Shown here: positions 8,187 to 16,525 of the stretch, one piece after another
Numbering within the stretch: the first letter of the stretch is position 1
How the letters are laid out: each line of letters starts with the position of its first letter
Origin: Agathobaculum sp. NTUH-O15-33
GTDB lineage: Bacteria; Bacillota; Clostridia; Oscillospirales; Butyricicoccaceae
Assembly: GCF_033193315.1 (NCBI RefSeq)
Contig: NZ_CP136187.1
Coordinates: 248,001-312,000 of the forward strand
DNA length: 64,000 nt
Direction of reading: 5' to 3'
The notes under the pieces: model-generated
The model's input: the letters and a program-made list of their open reading frames with translations, nothing else
Databases searched by the model: none
Told to the model about the DNA's origin: nothing
Translations under genes and position numbers: made by a program

Positions 8187-9179
8187 TTAAAAGGTTTTGC
8201 CGTATACCATCTGACTATACTCGTCCACATTGTCGGCGGTGACGAGTTCAAACGGCGAGATGATGCGCTTTTCCTTGATTTCATCTCCATTAAAGATTTT
8301 TTCAAGCGTAAGGATGGCGTTTTCCGCTTGCACAATGCCGTTATACAGCATCGAGCCGGTCATTTCACCGTCCTTGATGGCCTGCATACCGTCCTCGGTG
8401 GCGTCGACGCCGCATATGACGACGCCTTCCAAACGGTTTGCGGCCTTCATGGCCTGAATCGCGCCCAGCGCCATCTGATCGTTCGCGGATACCACGCCGT
8501 CGATTTGCGGATATGCCTGCAGCCAGTCCTGCATAATTTTCATGCCTTCCTCACGCTCAAAATTGCCGCTTAGTTCAGCCAGTACCTCCACGTCGTCCCG
8601 GTCAAAGTTCTCGAAAAAACCTTGATGACGCAGCGTGGAGTGATTCAGGCCGGGCGTACCGGCGAGATAAACGATTTTTGCGTTTTCAGGCAGCGCTTTA
8701 TTGAAAAATTCCGCTTCCGCTTGACCGCATTGGTAGTTGTCCGAGCCGATATAAATAAAATCGCCGCCCGCCGCATCGCAAATCAGGCAGATAACAGGAA
8801 TGCCCGCCTCGTTTGCGGCTTCGATACCGGGGACAATGGCTTCATAGTCCACTGCTTCGATCACGATCGCGTCTACTTCGGAGGCGATAAAGGTATCGAC
8901 CTGCTGGATCTGCTTAAAGGTATCCAAATTGGCGTCGGCCGTTGTGACGGACCAGCCCTTTTCGCCCGCTTGCTGGACAAATTGATCCATCGTATACTTG
9001 CAAAAAACATCGGTATCCGCCATATTGGTAAAGCCGATGGTGTAGCCGCCGGTCTTTTCTTCGCCGCCTGCCGCGCCGTCGCTCTCGGCGGCGCTGTCGC
9101 CGCCGCAGCCGCTGACCATTGCCATCATGATGGCGCCTGCTAACAGTACTGCAATTCGCTTCCGCATGGTCTTTTTCAT
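8187..9179 (-). CDS. Sugar ABC transporter substrate-binding lipoprotein (RbsB type)
   Basis: This is a periplasmic-binding-protein-fold receptor of the ribose/galactose class (Peripla_BP_4), 330 residues. The signal peptide MKKTMRKRIAVLLAGAIMM leads to lipobox VSGC (Cys25), so it is membrane-anchored. Hallmarks are TIGFTNMADTDVFCK, AIVIEAVDYEAIVPGIEAANEAGIPVI and GVVSANDQMALGAIQAM. It is first in gene order after the permease on the minus strand. A ribose-, inositol- or allose-like ligand is likely but not specified by sequence. Confidence 0.93.
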   Translation of the reverse strand: MKKTMRKRIAVLLAGAIMMAMVSGCGGDSAAESDGAAGGEEKTGGYTIGFTNMADTDVFCKYTMDQFVQQAGEKGWSVTTADANLDTFKQIQQVDTFIASEVDAIVIEAVDYEAIVPGIEAANEAGIPVICLICDAAGGDFIYIGSDNYQCGQAEAEFFNKALPENAKIVYLAGTPGLNHSTLRHQGFFENFDRDDVEVLAELSGNFEREEGMKIMQDWLQAYPQIDGVVSANDQMALGAIQAMKAANRLEGVVICGVDATEDGMQAIKDGEMTGSMLYNGIVQAENAILTLEKIFNGDEIKEKRIISPFELVTADNVDEYSQMVYGKTF

Positions 9180-9216
9180 TTTTTCTCCTCCTCATGGATG
9201 AATCCGGTGCTTCTTT

Positions 9217-10197
9217 TTACTTCTTTTTACGCATGACCAGAGATTTGCTTTTGATATCCATAATAACCGCCAAAGCGATAATCAGGCCACGAACAATCTG
9301 CTGCCAGTAGGAAGAAACGGATTTGAGGTTCATAATGTTATCCAGCACGCCGACGATCAGGCAGCCGACGAGCGTGCCTTGCACGCTGCCAAGCCCGCCC
9401 GTAAAGCTGGTCCCGCCCACGATGGCCGCCGTGATAGCGTCCATCTCGTAATTTAAAGCGCCTGCGGGCTGGCCGGAATTGATGTACGACATCAATACGA
9501 TGCCGGCTGTCGCGGTCAGGATGCCCATGATAAAATAGGTAAGGGTGACCGTTTTGCGCACACTGATGCCGGAGGCGATCGCCGCTTGTTCATTGCCGCC
9601 GCAGGCATAAATGTGGCGGCCGAAACGCAGCCGGTTCAGCAGCAGCCAACAGCATGCAAACGCAAGAATCATGATAACGACCGGCATGGGGAGCGTGCCG
9701 AAGAGCGAGCCTTGTCCAATGAACCGAAAAGCGTCGCCCATACCGGATACCGGCACGGCGTTGGTCAGAAGCAGCACCGCGCCGCGCGCGACCTGCATGG
9801 TGGCAAGCGTGATAATGAACGCTGGGATTTGGAAATACGAAATGACAAAGCCGTTGATAATGCCGCAAATACCGCCGATTAAGACGCCGGCGGCAATGCC
9901 GAAGAACAGGTTTCCGGTCTGGCTGACGACCATGCAGGCGATACAACCGCAAAGCGCCATCACAGAACCGACCGACAGATCGATTTTGCCGAGAATCAGC
10001 ACCATGGTCTGGCCAAAGGCCACAAGCGCCACGATGGACATGCTTTTAATGACGTTCGTGAGGTTGCGCGGCGTTAAAAACGCGGGGCTGGCAACAGCGG
10101 AAATTACAACAAGCGCCAGTAAAATAAAAAACATACCGTATTTTAAGTATAGGGCTGCAAAAGAAAAACTGCTTTTTTCAGGTTTGTTTTTGCCCAT
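9217..10197 (-). CDS. Sugar ABC transporter permease (RbsC type)
   Basis: The 326-residue integral membrane protein has about ten hydrophobic segments and the family block GGTSFTGGLGSVQGTLVGCLIVGVL near the C terminus (shortened: GGTSFTGGLG, GSVQGTLVG), typical of BPD_transp_2 permeases. It lies 6 bp after the ATPase gene and 37 bp before the binding-protein gene, forming one transport operon. The substrate matches that of the neighbouring receptor. Confidence 0.93.
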   Translation of the reverse strand: MGKNKPEKSSFSFAALYLKYGMFFILLALVVISAVASPAFLTPRNLTNVIKSMSIVALVAFGQTMVLILGKIDLSVGSVMALCGCIACMVVSQTGNLFFGIAAGVLIGGICGIINGFVISYFQIPAFIITLATMQVARGAVLLLTNAVPVSGMGDAFRFIGQGSLFGTLPMPVVIMILAFACCWLLLNRLRFGRHIYACGGNEQAAIASGISVRKTVTLTYFIMGILTATAGIVLMSYINSGQPAGALNYEMDAITAAIVGGTSFTGGLGSVQGTLVGCLIVGVLDNIMNLKSVSSYWQQIVRGLIIALAVIMDIKSKSLVMRKKK

Positions 10198-10203
10198 AGT
10201 TGC

Positions 10204-11718
10204 TCACTCCCTGTATCCTTCATTCATGACCGCGTATTTCATGATTTTTTCCTGCGTCGCTTCGCTGCGGCTGAGCTCGCCCGTGATCTTGCCCTCGTGC
10301 ATGATCAGCACGCGGTCGCTCATGCCCAGAATTTCGGGCAGTTCGGAGGAAATCATCAAAATAGCAAGGCCCTTGCCGGCGAGCTCACACATCATCCGAT
10401 GGATCTCCGCCTTGGCGCCGACATCGATGCCGCGCGTCGGCTCGTCCAAAATAAGCAGTTGCAAATCGCGCATCAGCCACTTGGCGAGCACCACCTTTTG
10501 CTGATTGCCGCCCGATAGGCTGGAAACGACGTTTTCGGCGGAAGAGATTTTGATCAGCAGACGCTCGACCATTTGGCGCACCCTGCTCTTTTCCTTTTCC
10601 AAATTCAAAAAGCCGCCGGACTCTATCTGCTCTAAGGCGGCCAAGGAGACATTTTCCCGGATCGGGCGGCAAAGCACCAAGCCTATCTCCTTGCGGTCTT
10701 CGGGCACATAAGCGATACCCGCCGCGATCGCGTTTCGTGTATTGCGTATGACCAACGGTTTGCCGTTCATAAATATTTCACCCGTATCAAATTTGTCCAG
10801 TCCAAAGATGGCGCGTGAGACCTCTGTGCGGCCCGCGCCGACCAGACCGGATAAACCAAGGATCTCGCCTTTTCGCAGGGAAAAGCTGATATTTTCAAAT
10901 ACACCCTTGCTGGTAAGTCCTCGCACCTCGAAAACGGTTTCGCCGATCGGCACCTCGAATTTTGGGAATACATCTTTAATCTCGCGGCCCACCATCTGAT
11001 TGATCAGCGATTCCATGGTAAAGCTTTCCCGCGGCGCGCTTTCGATCATCACACCGTCTCGCAGCACGGTGATATCGTCCGCCAGCGCAAAAATCTCGTC
11101 CATTTTATGTGTGATATAGATCACCGCGACATTTTTTGCTTTTAAATCTTCGATTTGGCGGAAAAGGATGGCTACCTCGTCGTCGGTCAATGCGGAAGTG
11201 GGTTCGTCCATGATAACGACCGAAGCGTTTCTAGAGATCGCTTTCGCGATCTCGATCAGTTGTTTGCCGGCTAGGCTGAGCTCGCCCATCGTCGTATGCG
11301 GGTCGTAAGCGATATCCATTTTAGTTAAGATGTTTTGCGTATCCTGATACATCTTTTTAAAATGAACAAATTTTCCGCCCGGTCCGATGCATGGCTCGCG
11401 GCCAAGAAAAATATTTTCGGCAATGGTCATGTATGGCTCCGGGTTTAGCTCTTGATGGATCATGGAGATGCCGAGTTCCAGACTCTTTTGCGGCGTCAGA
11501 TCGGATATTTCCGCGCCTTTGTACCAAATTCGGCCTGCATCCGGCGCGTACAGACCTGAAATGATCTTCATGAGCGTCGACTTGCCGGCGCCATTTTCGC
11601 CCACCAAAGCATGAACGGTACCGGTGTGCAGTTCAATATTGACTCCTTCGAGGACAGGCACGCCGGAAAAGCTTTTTTTAATATTTTCTAATTTGAGTAT
11701 GCAGCTGTGGTCTCCCAT
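10204..11718 (-). CDS. Sugar ABC transporter ATP-binding protein, duplicated (RbsA/MglA type)
   Basis: The 504-residue product has two fused ABC domains. The first has Walker A GENGAGKST, signature LSLAGKQ and VVIMDEPTSAL. The second has the degenerate Walker A GLVGAGRTEV usual in this class, with signature LSGGNQQK and LILDEPTRGIDVGAK. The start ATG 11718 (MGDHSCILKLENI) is supported by GGAGG 8 bp upstream; the longer frame to 11796 has no such site. It is the first gene of the sugar transport operon. Confidence 0.94.
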   Translation of the reverse strand: MGDHSCILKLENIKKSFSGVPVLEGVNIELHTGTVHALVGENGAGKSTLMKIISGLYAPDAGRIWYKGAEISDLTPQKSLELGISMIHQELNPEPYMTIAENIFLGREPCIGPGGKFVHFKKMYQDTQNILTKMDIAYDPHTTMGELSLAGKQLIEIAKAISRNASVVIMDEPTSALTDDEVAILFRQIEDLKAKNVAVIYITHKMDEIFALADDITVLRDGVMIESAPRESFTMESLINQMVGREIKDVFPKFEVPIGETVFEVRGLTSKGVFENISFSLRKGEILGLSGLVGAGRTEVSRAIFGLDKFDTGEIFMNGKPLVIRNTRNAIAAGIAYVPEDRKEIGLVLCRPIRENVSLAALEQIESGGFLNLEKEKSRVRQMVERLLIKISSAENVVSSLSGGNQQKVVLAKWLMRDLQLLILDEPTRGIDVGAKAEIHRMMCELAGKGLAILMISSELPEILGMSDRVLIMHEGKITGELSRSEATQEKIMKYAVMNEGYRE

Positions 11719-11846
11719 TTTACCACCTCCGGTTTCATACAACTTTTTGCGTCGCTTTGCTGGAAGGAGCGCGGGTTGTCGCAAAAACAAATACAAATTT
11801 TTAAAAACAAGTGGGCGCTTATTTAACCTAGCTTTGAGTTGTTCAA

Positions 11847-11875
11847 ATTATATATCCAAACTACACATATGTCAA
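11847..11875 (-). promoter_or_regulatory. Promoter of the sugar ABC operon
   Basis: Minus-strand TTGACA (11870-11875) and TATAAT (11847-11852) are spaced 17 bp apart, a perfect consensus. The leader is about 120 nt. A promoter this strong implies repression in the absence of inducer, consistent with the divergent GntR-LacI regulator. Confidence 0.88.
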
Positions 11876-12028
11876 CGAATATTTACGTATAATTTGTTTA
11901 TTTTATCTTAATTACAATGATGCATATAGAGTTTTGTCTAAATTATATATATTTTTGTACCATACAACTTTGAAGAACGAAGAAAAAGGGAGACGAAAAA
12001 CAGTTCTTGTTGAAAATGCGAAAAACTA

Positions 12029-12057
12029 TTGCTGAATCCTTAAGATTGGTGTATGAT
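12029..12057 (+). promoter_or_regulatory. Promoter of the GntR-LacI regulator gene
   Basis: -35 TTGCTG (12029-12034) and -10 TATGAT (12052-12057) have a 17-bp spacer. It diverges from the ABC operon promoter about 150 bp away. Confidence 0.65.
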
Positions 12058-12086
12058 ACCCATATAAAATGTGCGAGGTGATGGAT

Positions 12087-13166
12087 GTGTCCGCTGGTTT
12101 TAAGTACATACAACTTGCTGGGCAGCTGCGCGAAGAAATCTATTCCGGGGCATTAAAACCCGGCATGCGTCTTTATTCTGAGCCAAAGCTCGCACAAATG
12201 TATTCGCTTAGCCGCCAAACCGTGCGTCAAGCCATTACGATGCTGCAGGAGGAGGGCTTGGTGACGCGGTCCCGTGGCAGTGGAACCTATGTAACCGATC
12301 ATTTTAGACCATCGCAGGCCCCCTCCAACAAGAATATCGGGATCATTATGACCTATGTGGATGATTATATTTTCCCCTCGATCTTAAATGGCATCAACAG
12401 CTACTTGTCCACACAAAACTATACAATTAATCTGCATATCACCGCCAATAAGCGGATTGATGAAGAACGCATTTTGCGGTCGGTACTGGAATCGCCGCCG
12501 GATGGCTTGATCATAGAGCCGACCAAAAGCGGGCTGGTCAACACCAACCAGCGCCTATACGACAAGCTAATCCGGCAAATCCCCAGCGTGATGGTAAATT
12601 GCTATTACCCCACGGTGAGCTGCCCTGCCGTTATGCCGGATAATATAGAGGGAATGAAGCTTGCGGTCGAGAATCTGATCGCTCATGGTCATACACGCAT
12701 TGCCGGTGTATTCAAGCAGGACGATCTGCAGGGGCATCTTCGCTTTGCCGGATATGCCAACGCGCTGCAGGCGCACGAGCTTTCCGTGAACGATGATTGG
12801 CTCATGTGGTATGCCACGGAAGAGTTTGATTCTGTTTTTTCAGGGCCCGGGGAGCAAACGATTTTGCGCATTTTGCGGGAATGCACGGCGGTAGTGTGCT
12901 ATAACGATCAATTAGCCCTGCTGTTTATCCGCTTTCTGCGCGCGCACGGTTTGTCGGTACCGAAAGACGTTTCCATTGTCAGTTTTGATGATTCTATGCT
13001 GTCCACTGTGGATGTACCTCTTACCTCTGTCGTGCATCCCAAGCAGTTGGTGGGGCAAAAAGCGGCGCAAAATCTTTTACAGCTCATTCGGGATCCGACT
13101 TTTAAGCCCGGCTATCAATTTCCGCCGATCCTTGTGGAACGCGAATCGGTGCGGGACCTGACTTGA
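12087..13166 (+). CDS. GntR-type HTH / LacI-type sensor transcriptional regulator (AraR-like)
   Basis: This is a repressor with an N-terminal winged helix of the GntR family (QLAGQLREEIYSG..., LYSEPKLAQMYSLSRQTVRQA) and a C-terminal periplasmic-binding-protein fold (NIGIIMTYVDDYIFPSIL..., SIVSFDDSMLSTVDVPLTSV), the AraR/GntR-LacI hybrid plan. The product is 359 residues from GTG 12087. That start is chosen because GAGGTGAT, the exact complement of the 16S tail, lies just before it; ATG 12069 and 12081 lack a properly spaced site. It is divergent from the sugar ABC operon, which it presumably controls in response to the transported sugar. Confidence 0.9.
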   Translation: MSAGFKYIQLAGQLREEIYSGALKPGMRLYSEPKLAQMYSLSRQTVRQAITMLQEEGLVTRSRGSGTYVTDHFRPSQAPSNKNIGIIMTYVDDYIFPSILNGINSYLSTQNYTINLHITANKRIDEERILRSVLESPPDGLIIEPTKSGLVNTNQRLYDKLIRQIPSVMVNCYYPTVSCPAVMPDNIEGMKLAVENLIAHGHTRIAGVFKQDDLQGHLRFAGYANALQAHELSVNDDWLMWYATEEFDSVFSGPGEQTILRILRECTAVVCYNDQLALLFIRFLRAHGLSVPKDVSIVSFDDSMLSTVDVPLTSVVHPKQLVGQKAAQNLLQLIRDPTFKPGYQFPPILVERESVRDLT

Positions 13167-13195
13167 CCGGTCGGGCGTACAAAGCGCCAAACATA

Positions 13196-13236
13196 AAAAG
13201 ATCCCGCATCAACTTGTGTTGATACGGGATCTTTTT
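13196..13236. terminator. Bidirectional terminator
   Basis: AAAAAGATCCCGCATCAAC and its near-complement GTTGATACGGGATCTTTTT flank a TTGT loop. It serves the convergent regulator and cyclophilin genes. Confidence 0.9.
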
Positions 13237-13249
13237 GTTTTGCTTACGG

Positions 13250-13864
13250 TCAGTCGATGATCATTACGCTTTCGATGATGGGCTGGTTTTCCGGCAGAAC
13301 GGTGCCGTTGTTGTCCTCCACGGGCGCGTCCTTGCAGATCTGGTCGACGATTTCCATGCCTTCGGTCACATGGCCGAAGCCGGCGTAGTCGCCGTCCAGA
13401 AAGTCGCTGTCCGACTGCACGATGAAAAACTGCGAGCTGGCGCTGTCCGGGTCGCCCGCACGCGCCATCGAGATCGTGCCGCGCACGTGCGAAATATCGT
13501 TTTGCACGCCGTTGTTTGCAAATTCGCCCTTGATGTTTTTATCCGAACCGCCCGTGCCGTCGCCCTTGGGGTCGCCGCCTTGGATCATGAAGCCGTCCAT
13601 GATGCGGTGGAAGGTCAAGCCGTCGTAAAAGCCGGACTCGGCCAGATCGATAAAATTCTGCACCGTGATGGGCGCGGTGTCGCCATCCAGTTCGACCTTG
13701 ATGGTGCCGTAGTCCTTTACCGCGATTTCCGCGTGGTGCGTACCAATGGGATCGGCAGACGGGTCTTCGGTTTCCGTTTTGTCTTCGGGCGCGGAACCGA
13801 ATTCACAGCCGCCGAGCGCCAGAAGCGCCACAAGGCCAAGGGCGAGCAAATGTTTCTTTTTCAT
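13250..13864 (-). CDS. Peptidyl-prolyl cis-trans isomerase, cyclophilin-type lipoprotein
   Basis: This is an extracytoplasmic protein-folding catalyst. The 204 residues begin with a lipoprotein signal MKKKHLLALGLVALLALGGC (lipobox LGGC, Cys20), then an acidic linker (about 25-45) and a cyclophilin domain with the active-site block FHRIMDGFMIQGGDPKGDG (about 96-114) and later SSQFFIV and GFGHVTEGM. It is monocistronic. It probably assists folding of secreted proteins at the membrane surface. Confidence 0.93.
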   Translation of the reverse strand: MKKKHLLALGLVALLALGGCEFGSAPEDKTETEDPSADPIGTHHAEIAVKDYGTIKVELDGDTAPITVQNFIDLAESGFYDGLTFHRIMDGFMIQGGDPKGDGTGGSDKNIKGEFANNGVQNDISHVRGTISMARAGDPDSASSQFFIVQSDSDFLDGDYAGFGHVTEGMEIVDQICKDAPVEDNNGTVLPENQPIIESVMIID

Positions 13865-13910
13865 GGGGTAATTCTCCTCTGTTTTTTACACGTAAAAATT
13901 TCTGTAACTG

Positions 13911-13939
13911 AATATAGCATAAATATCCGGACAATACAA
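13911..13939 (-). promoter_or_regulatory. Promoter of the cyclophilin gene
   Basis: Minus-strand -35 TTGTAT (13934-13939) and -10 TATATT (13911-13916) have a 17-bp spacer. Confidence 0.6.
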
Positions 13940-14097
13940 CCCGCGCTTTTGCCCGAACCCGCGATTATCTATGCAACGCAAATGCGGAGCGGGCAGATCA
14001 AGCGCCATGCGCAACCGCAGCGGCGAAACTCTGCCGGAAACCATTGCGTAAGAGATAGGAAGCGGGACGAGGCAAAGCTTTCCTGCCCCTTACGAGT

Positions 14098-14126
14098 AAC
14101 GCCCCGGTCGAAGAGACCGGAGCGTT
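14098..14126 (-). terminator. Hairpin downstream of mntP
   Basis: AACGCCCCGGTC and GACCGGAGCGTT pair with one mismatch around a 5-nt loop, 20 bp past the mntP stop. There is no long T run, so termination is only probable. The rest of 13940-14097 holds nothing recognisable. Confidence 0.5.
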
Positions 14127-14146
14127 GCTAGTAGATGCCGAATCGA

Positions 14147-14710
14147 TCAAGTGAAAACGCCAAGGTGCTCCAGCAGGATTTTAATGCCCATCAGGATCAG
14201 CACGATACCGCCGAAAAGCTCGGCCCGCGCCTGATATTTCGCGCCGAACACATGACCGGCCTTAACGCCGATTGCGGAAAGGACAAATGTGGTAAGTCCG
14301 ATGAACAGAACCGCCGGTACGATATCGACCTTTAAAAACGCGAACGTGACGCCGACGGCGAGCGCGTCTATGCTGGTGGCGACGGCGAGAGGCAGCATAA
14401 CGCCCGGTGAAAACGAATCGTTCGCGCACGTTTCTTCGGGCGAGCGGGCTTCGCGTACCATATTGCCGCCGATCATCGCGAGCAGCACAAAGGCGATCCA
14501 GTGATCGACGCCCGCGATCAGCCCCTGAAAGCGCACGCCCACAAGAAAGCCGATCAGCGGCATCAGCGCCTGAAAGCCGCCGAAATACGCGCCCGCGCAA
14601 AACGCATGCCGCAGCGATAGCTTTTGCACCGAAAGTCCCTTACAGATCGACACGGCAAACGCATCCATCGACAGGCCGACGGCGATCACAAACAGTTCCC
14701 ACAGTCCCAT
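14147..14710 (-). CDS. mntP: Manganese exporter MntP
   Basis: MntP pumps Mn(II) out of the cell. The 187 residues contain six hydrophobic segments and the two repeated acidic motifs [12 protein letters not shown] (Asp16) and [13 protein letters not shown], the metal-site signatures of the family. The start ATG 14710 ([12 protein letters not shown]) is preferred over 14722 because a GGGGG site precedes it and the N terminus then fits the family. There is no manganese riboswitch here; the leader is only about 40 nt. Confidence 0.92.
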   Translation of the reverse strand: MGLWELFVIAVGLSMDAFAVSICKGLSVQKLSLRHAFCAGAYFGGFQALMPLIGFLVGVRFQGLIAGVDHWIAFVLLAMIGGNMVREARSPEETCANDSFSPGVMLPLAVATSIDALAVGVTFAFLKVDIVPAVLFIGLTTFVLSAIGVKAGHVFGAKYQARAELFGGIVLILMGIKILLEHLGVFT

Positions 14711-14757
14711 GTTAGCCCCCATGACAACGCCTCGCGGGCGTTATTTCAATGCGGTCT

Positions 14758-14786
14758 ACTATATCACCTCGCGCGTGCAAAGTCAA
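14758..14786 (-). promoter_or_regulatory. Promoter of mntP
   Basis: Minus-strand TTGACT (14781-14786) and TATAGT (14758-14763) are spaced 17 bp apart. The -35 overlaps the last codons of the DUF4349 gene upstream. Confidence 0.75.
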
Positions 14787-15691
14787 GATGCGGGGCGGTC
14801 GTTTTCGTCGGAGCCGTCGTTCTTCGATTTTTTGCGGCGGCGCAGATGCACCGTCACGGCCAGCGCGATCGCGGCGATCAGAAGCAGCGGCCATATCGTG
14901 ACCGCAAACAGCACCGTGCCGCGCAGGAAAGAGCCAAAGCCGCCAAGGCCGCTCGCGGCGGCGCGCTTCAACTGCGCGCCAAAGCCCGCGCCCTCGCTCA
15001 CGGCGGTAAGCGACTGCACCTCACGCAGACGCAGCGTGATCGTGGAATAATCCACAAGGCTGTCATAGGCGCGCTTTTGGCCGGTCAGGCTGTCGATCTC
15101 GTATTCGGTTTCGGCCAAGGCGTTTTCAAGCGCGATGATGTCCTCCATCTTACCGGCTTGATCGAGCAGGGCAAGCAGGCGCTCGTGCTTGGTGTTCTGG
15201 GTGGCGAGGCGCGTTTCCAGATCGGCGTATTGCTCGGCGATGTCGTCGGCATATTGCTGCGAATCGACCACGTGGCACTGTTCACCGACAGAGGCGAGGA
15301 AGCTTTCAAATTTTTCCTGCGGCACGCGCACCACATAGTCGGCATAGCGCGAACCGGTCTCGCCGCCGGTGCCGCTGGATTCGTAGTAACCGCCGGCTTC
15401 GTTCGTCAATTTGTCGATCGCCGCGGCGGAAGCGGAAAAGTCCTCGGTTTCGAGCGAAAGCTCGGCGCGCAGGATCAGCTTGGCATTTTCGCGGCGCGCG
15501 GCAAAGGAGCCGGCGGAGCTGCTGTCCGTCTGCGCGCCCGCTTCGGGGGATTGTTCACTCCAGCCGTCGTCCATGGCCGTGCTGTCCATGGTCACGCCTT
15601 CGCCCGGACTCGAAGAGGCGGCGCCGCCGCAACCGGCCGCCGTCAGCAGCAAAGCGGCGGTCAGGCCGATCAATGCCAATCTCTTTTTCAT
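14783..15691 (-). CDS. DUF4349 membrane-anchored lipoprotein
   Basis: The 302-residue envelope protein has signal MKKRLALIGLTAALLLTAAGC (lipobox TAAGC). The central region is Ser/Gly-rich then globular (NAKLILRAELSLETEDFSASAAAIDKL), followed by a predicted coiled coil (YADLETRLATQNTKHERLLALLDQAGKMEDIIALENALAETEYEIDSL, given here only as its extent, about 170-215). A C-terminal transmembrane helix precedes a basic RRRKKSK tail. This is the standard DUF4349 plan; function is unknown. ATG 15691 has AAAGGG upstream. Confidence 0.85.
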   Translation of the reverse strand: MKKRLALIGLTAALLLTAAGCGGAASSSPGEGVTMDSTAMDDGWSEQSPEAGAQTDSSSAGSFAARRENAKLILRAELSLETEDFSASAAAIDKLTNEAGGYYESSGTGGETGSRYADYVVRVPQEKFESFLASVGEQCHVVDSQQYADDIAEQYADLETRLATQNTKHERLLALLDQAGKMEDIIALENALAETEYEIDSLTGQKRAYDSLVDYSTITLRLREVQSLTAVSEGAGFGAQLKRAAASGLGGFGSFLRGTVLFAVTIWPLLLIAAIALAVTVHLRRRKKSKNDGSDENDRPAS

Positions 15692-15735
15692 CTCAAACAC
15701 CCTTTCTATCCTAATGGATGTTTGTTAGACGAGGA

Positions 15736-16116
15736 TCATTCTGGCGGCGTTCCCGACTTTTTCCGTTTTGTAAACAATTCTTTGCAGCCGACATACAGCA
15801 GAAAAACGCCGAATAAGCGCCGCAGCCATCGCACATCGATCATGGCGGCGCCGAACGCCGCGAAAATGGAGGCCGGCACGCCCGCGATCACGCCCCATTT
15901 GACCGCCTGCCACTCGACCAGCTTGTTTTTGATATGCGAAACAAGGGCGGCGGGCGCGCACGCGACAAAGTACAAAAGGTTCACCCCGCCCGCACGGTAC
16001 TGGGATACCCCGGCAAATAGGGTCAGGTAAAGCAGCAGCAGCGATCCGCCGCCGATGCCGAAGCCCGACAGCACGCCGGTTGCCAGACCGATTAGGATAG
16101 CAAGAAAAATCGTCAC
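15736..16116 (-). CDS. TauE/SafE-type half-size membrane transporter
   Basis: The 126-residue membrane protein has the TauE/SafE (TSUP) signature LIGLATGVLSGFGIGGGSLLLLYL near its N terminus and INLLYF-type and WLRRLFGVFLLYVGCKELF blocks. Full TSUP permeases are about 250 residues, so this is a half-size form. The start GTG 16116 overlaps the stop of the upstream paralogue (GTGA), indicating translational coupling of a two-part transporter for sulfur or organic acid anions. The partner gene is broken. Confidence 0.8.
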   Translation of the reverse strand: MTIFLAILIGLATGVLSGFGIGGGSLLLLYLTLFAGVSQYRAGGVNLLYFVACAPAALVSHIKNKLVEWQAVKWGVIAGVPASIFAAFGAAMIDVRWLRRLFGVFLLYVGCKELFTKRKKSGTPPE

Positions 16117-16472
16117 AGCAGCAGCACCGCCCGTACGCCGCCGTACAGAATAAGCAGGCCGAACACCCGGCGCAGCCACACCATATCGACTTTTTGAAAA
16201 ATCCTGCCTGCGATGACGCCGCCGATCGCGCCGCCGATCAGATAGGGTCAGGCGGTGGCAAAATCAAGGCCGCCGCGTATCCAATAAATCACGGCTGAAA
16301 CGATCGAAAGCGGCAGGATGACCGCGACCGAGGTCGCAAACGCGCGCCGCTGCTCCAGCTTCGTCCACCCGGCCAGCAGCGGGACAAGGAACAGGCCGCC
16401 GCCCGCGCCGAAAAAGCCGTTGGCCGCGCCGGCAAGCGCGCCGGTAACAGCGTATTTTGCGGTATTTTTCAT
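16113..16472 (-). pseudogene. TauE/SafE half-size transporter with in-frame TGA
   Basis: From ATG 16472, preceded by GGAGGGG, the frame reads MKNTAKYAVTGALAGAANGFFGAGGGLFLVPLLAG and runs to a TGA at 16248-16250. It then continues in the same frame as PYLIGGAIGGVIAGRIFQKVDMVWLRRVFGLL (read through the stop) to a TGA at 16113-16115. The downstream part is clearly TSUP sequence, so the first TGA interrupts an otherwise intact 119-codon gene; one base change from TGG would explain it. The alternatives are a sequencing error or recoding. It pairs with the next gene as a tandem half-transporter. Confidence 0.8.
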
Positions 16473-16473
16473 A

Positions 16474-16514
16474 AAAAACCCCTCCGGCGGTAGCATGCGC
16501 CGGAAGGGTTTTGA
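16474..16514 (-). terminator. Terminator after the YeiH gene that also carries the next Shine-Dalgarno
   Basis: AAAACCCTTCCGGCG and CGCCGGAGGGGTTTT pair around GCATGCTAC, followed by T6 on the minus strand. The 3' arm contains the GGAGGGG ribosome site of the TauE gene that starts at 16472, so the same hairpin could both terminate and hide that site. Confidence 0.8.
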
Positions 16515-16525
16515 TTATGCGGTTT

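Larger units (their letters stand above)
11736..12116. repeat. Three direct copies of CATACAACTT across the divergent control region
   Basis: The decamer occurs at 11736-11745 (leader of the ABC operon), 11961-11970 (between the divergent promoters) and 12107-12116 (first codons of the regulator). The middle copy is part of the inverted repeat TTGTA-CCA-TACAA. They are candidate binding sites of the adjacent GntR-LacI regulator, spaced for possible looping. Confidence 0.55.

Noticed and set aside
14704..14790. Manganese riboswitch in front of mntP
   Set aside because: The leader is only about 40 nt and lacks the conserved blocks; the real yybP-ykoY element is at 26993.
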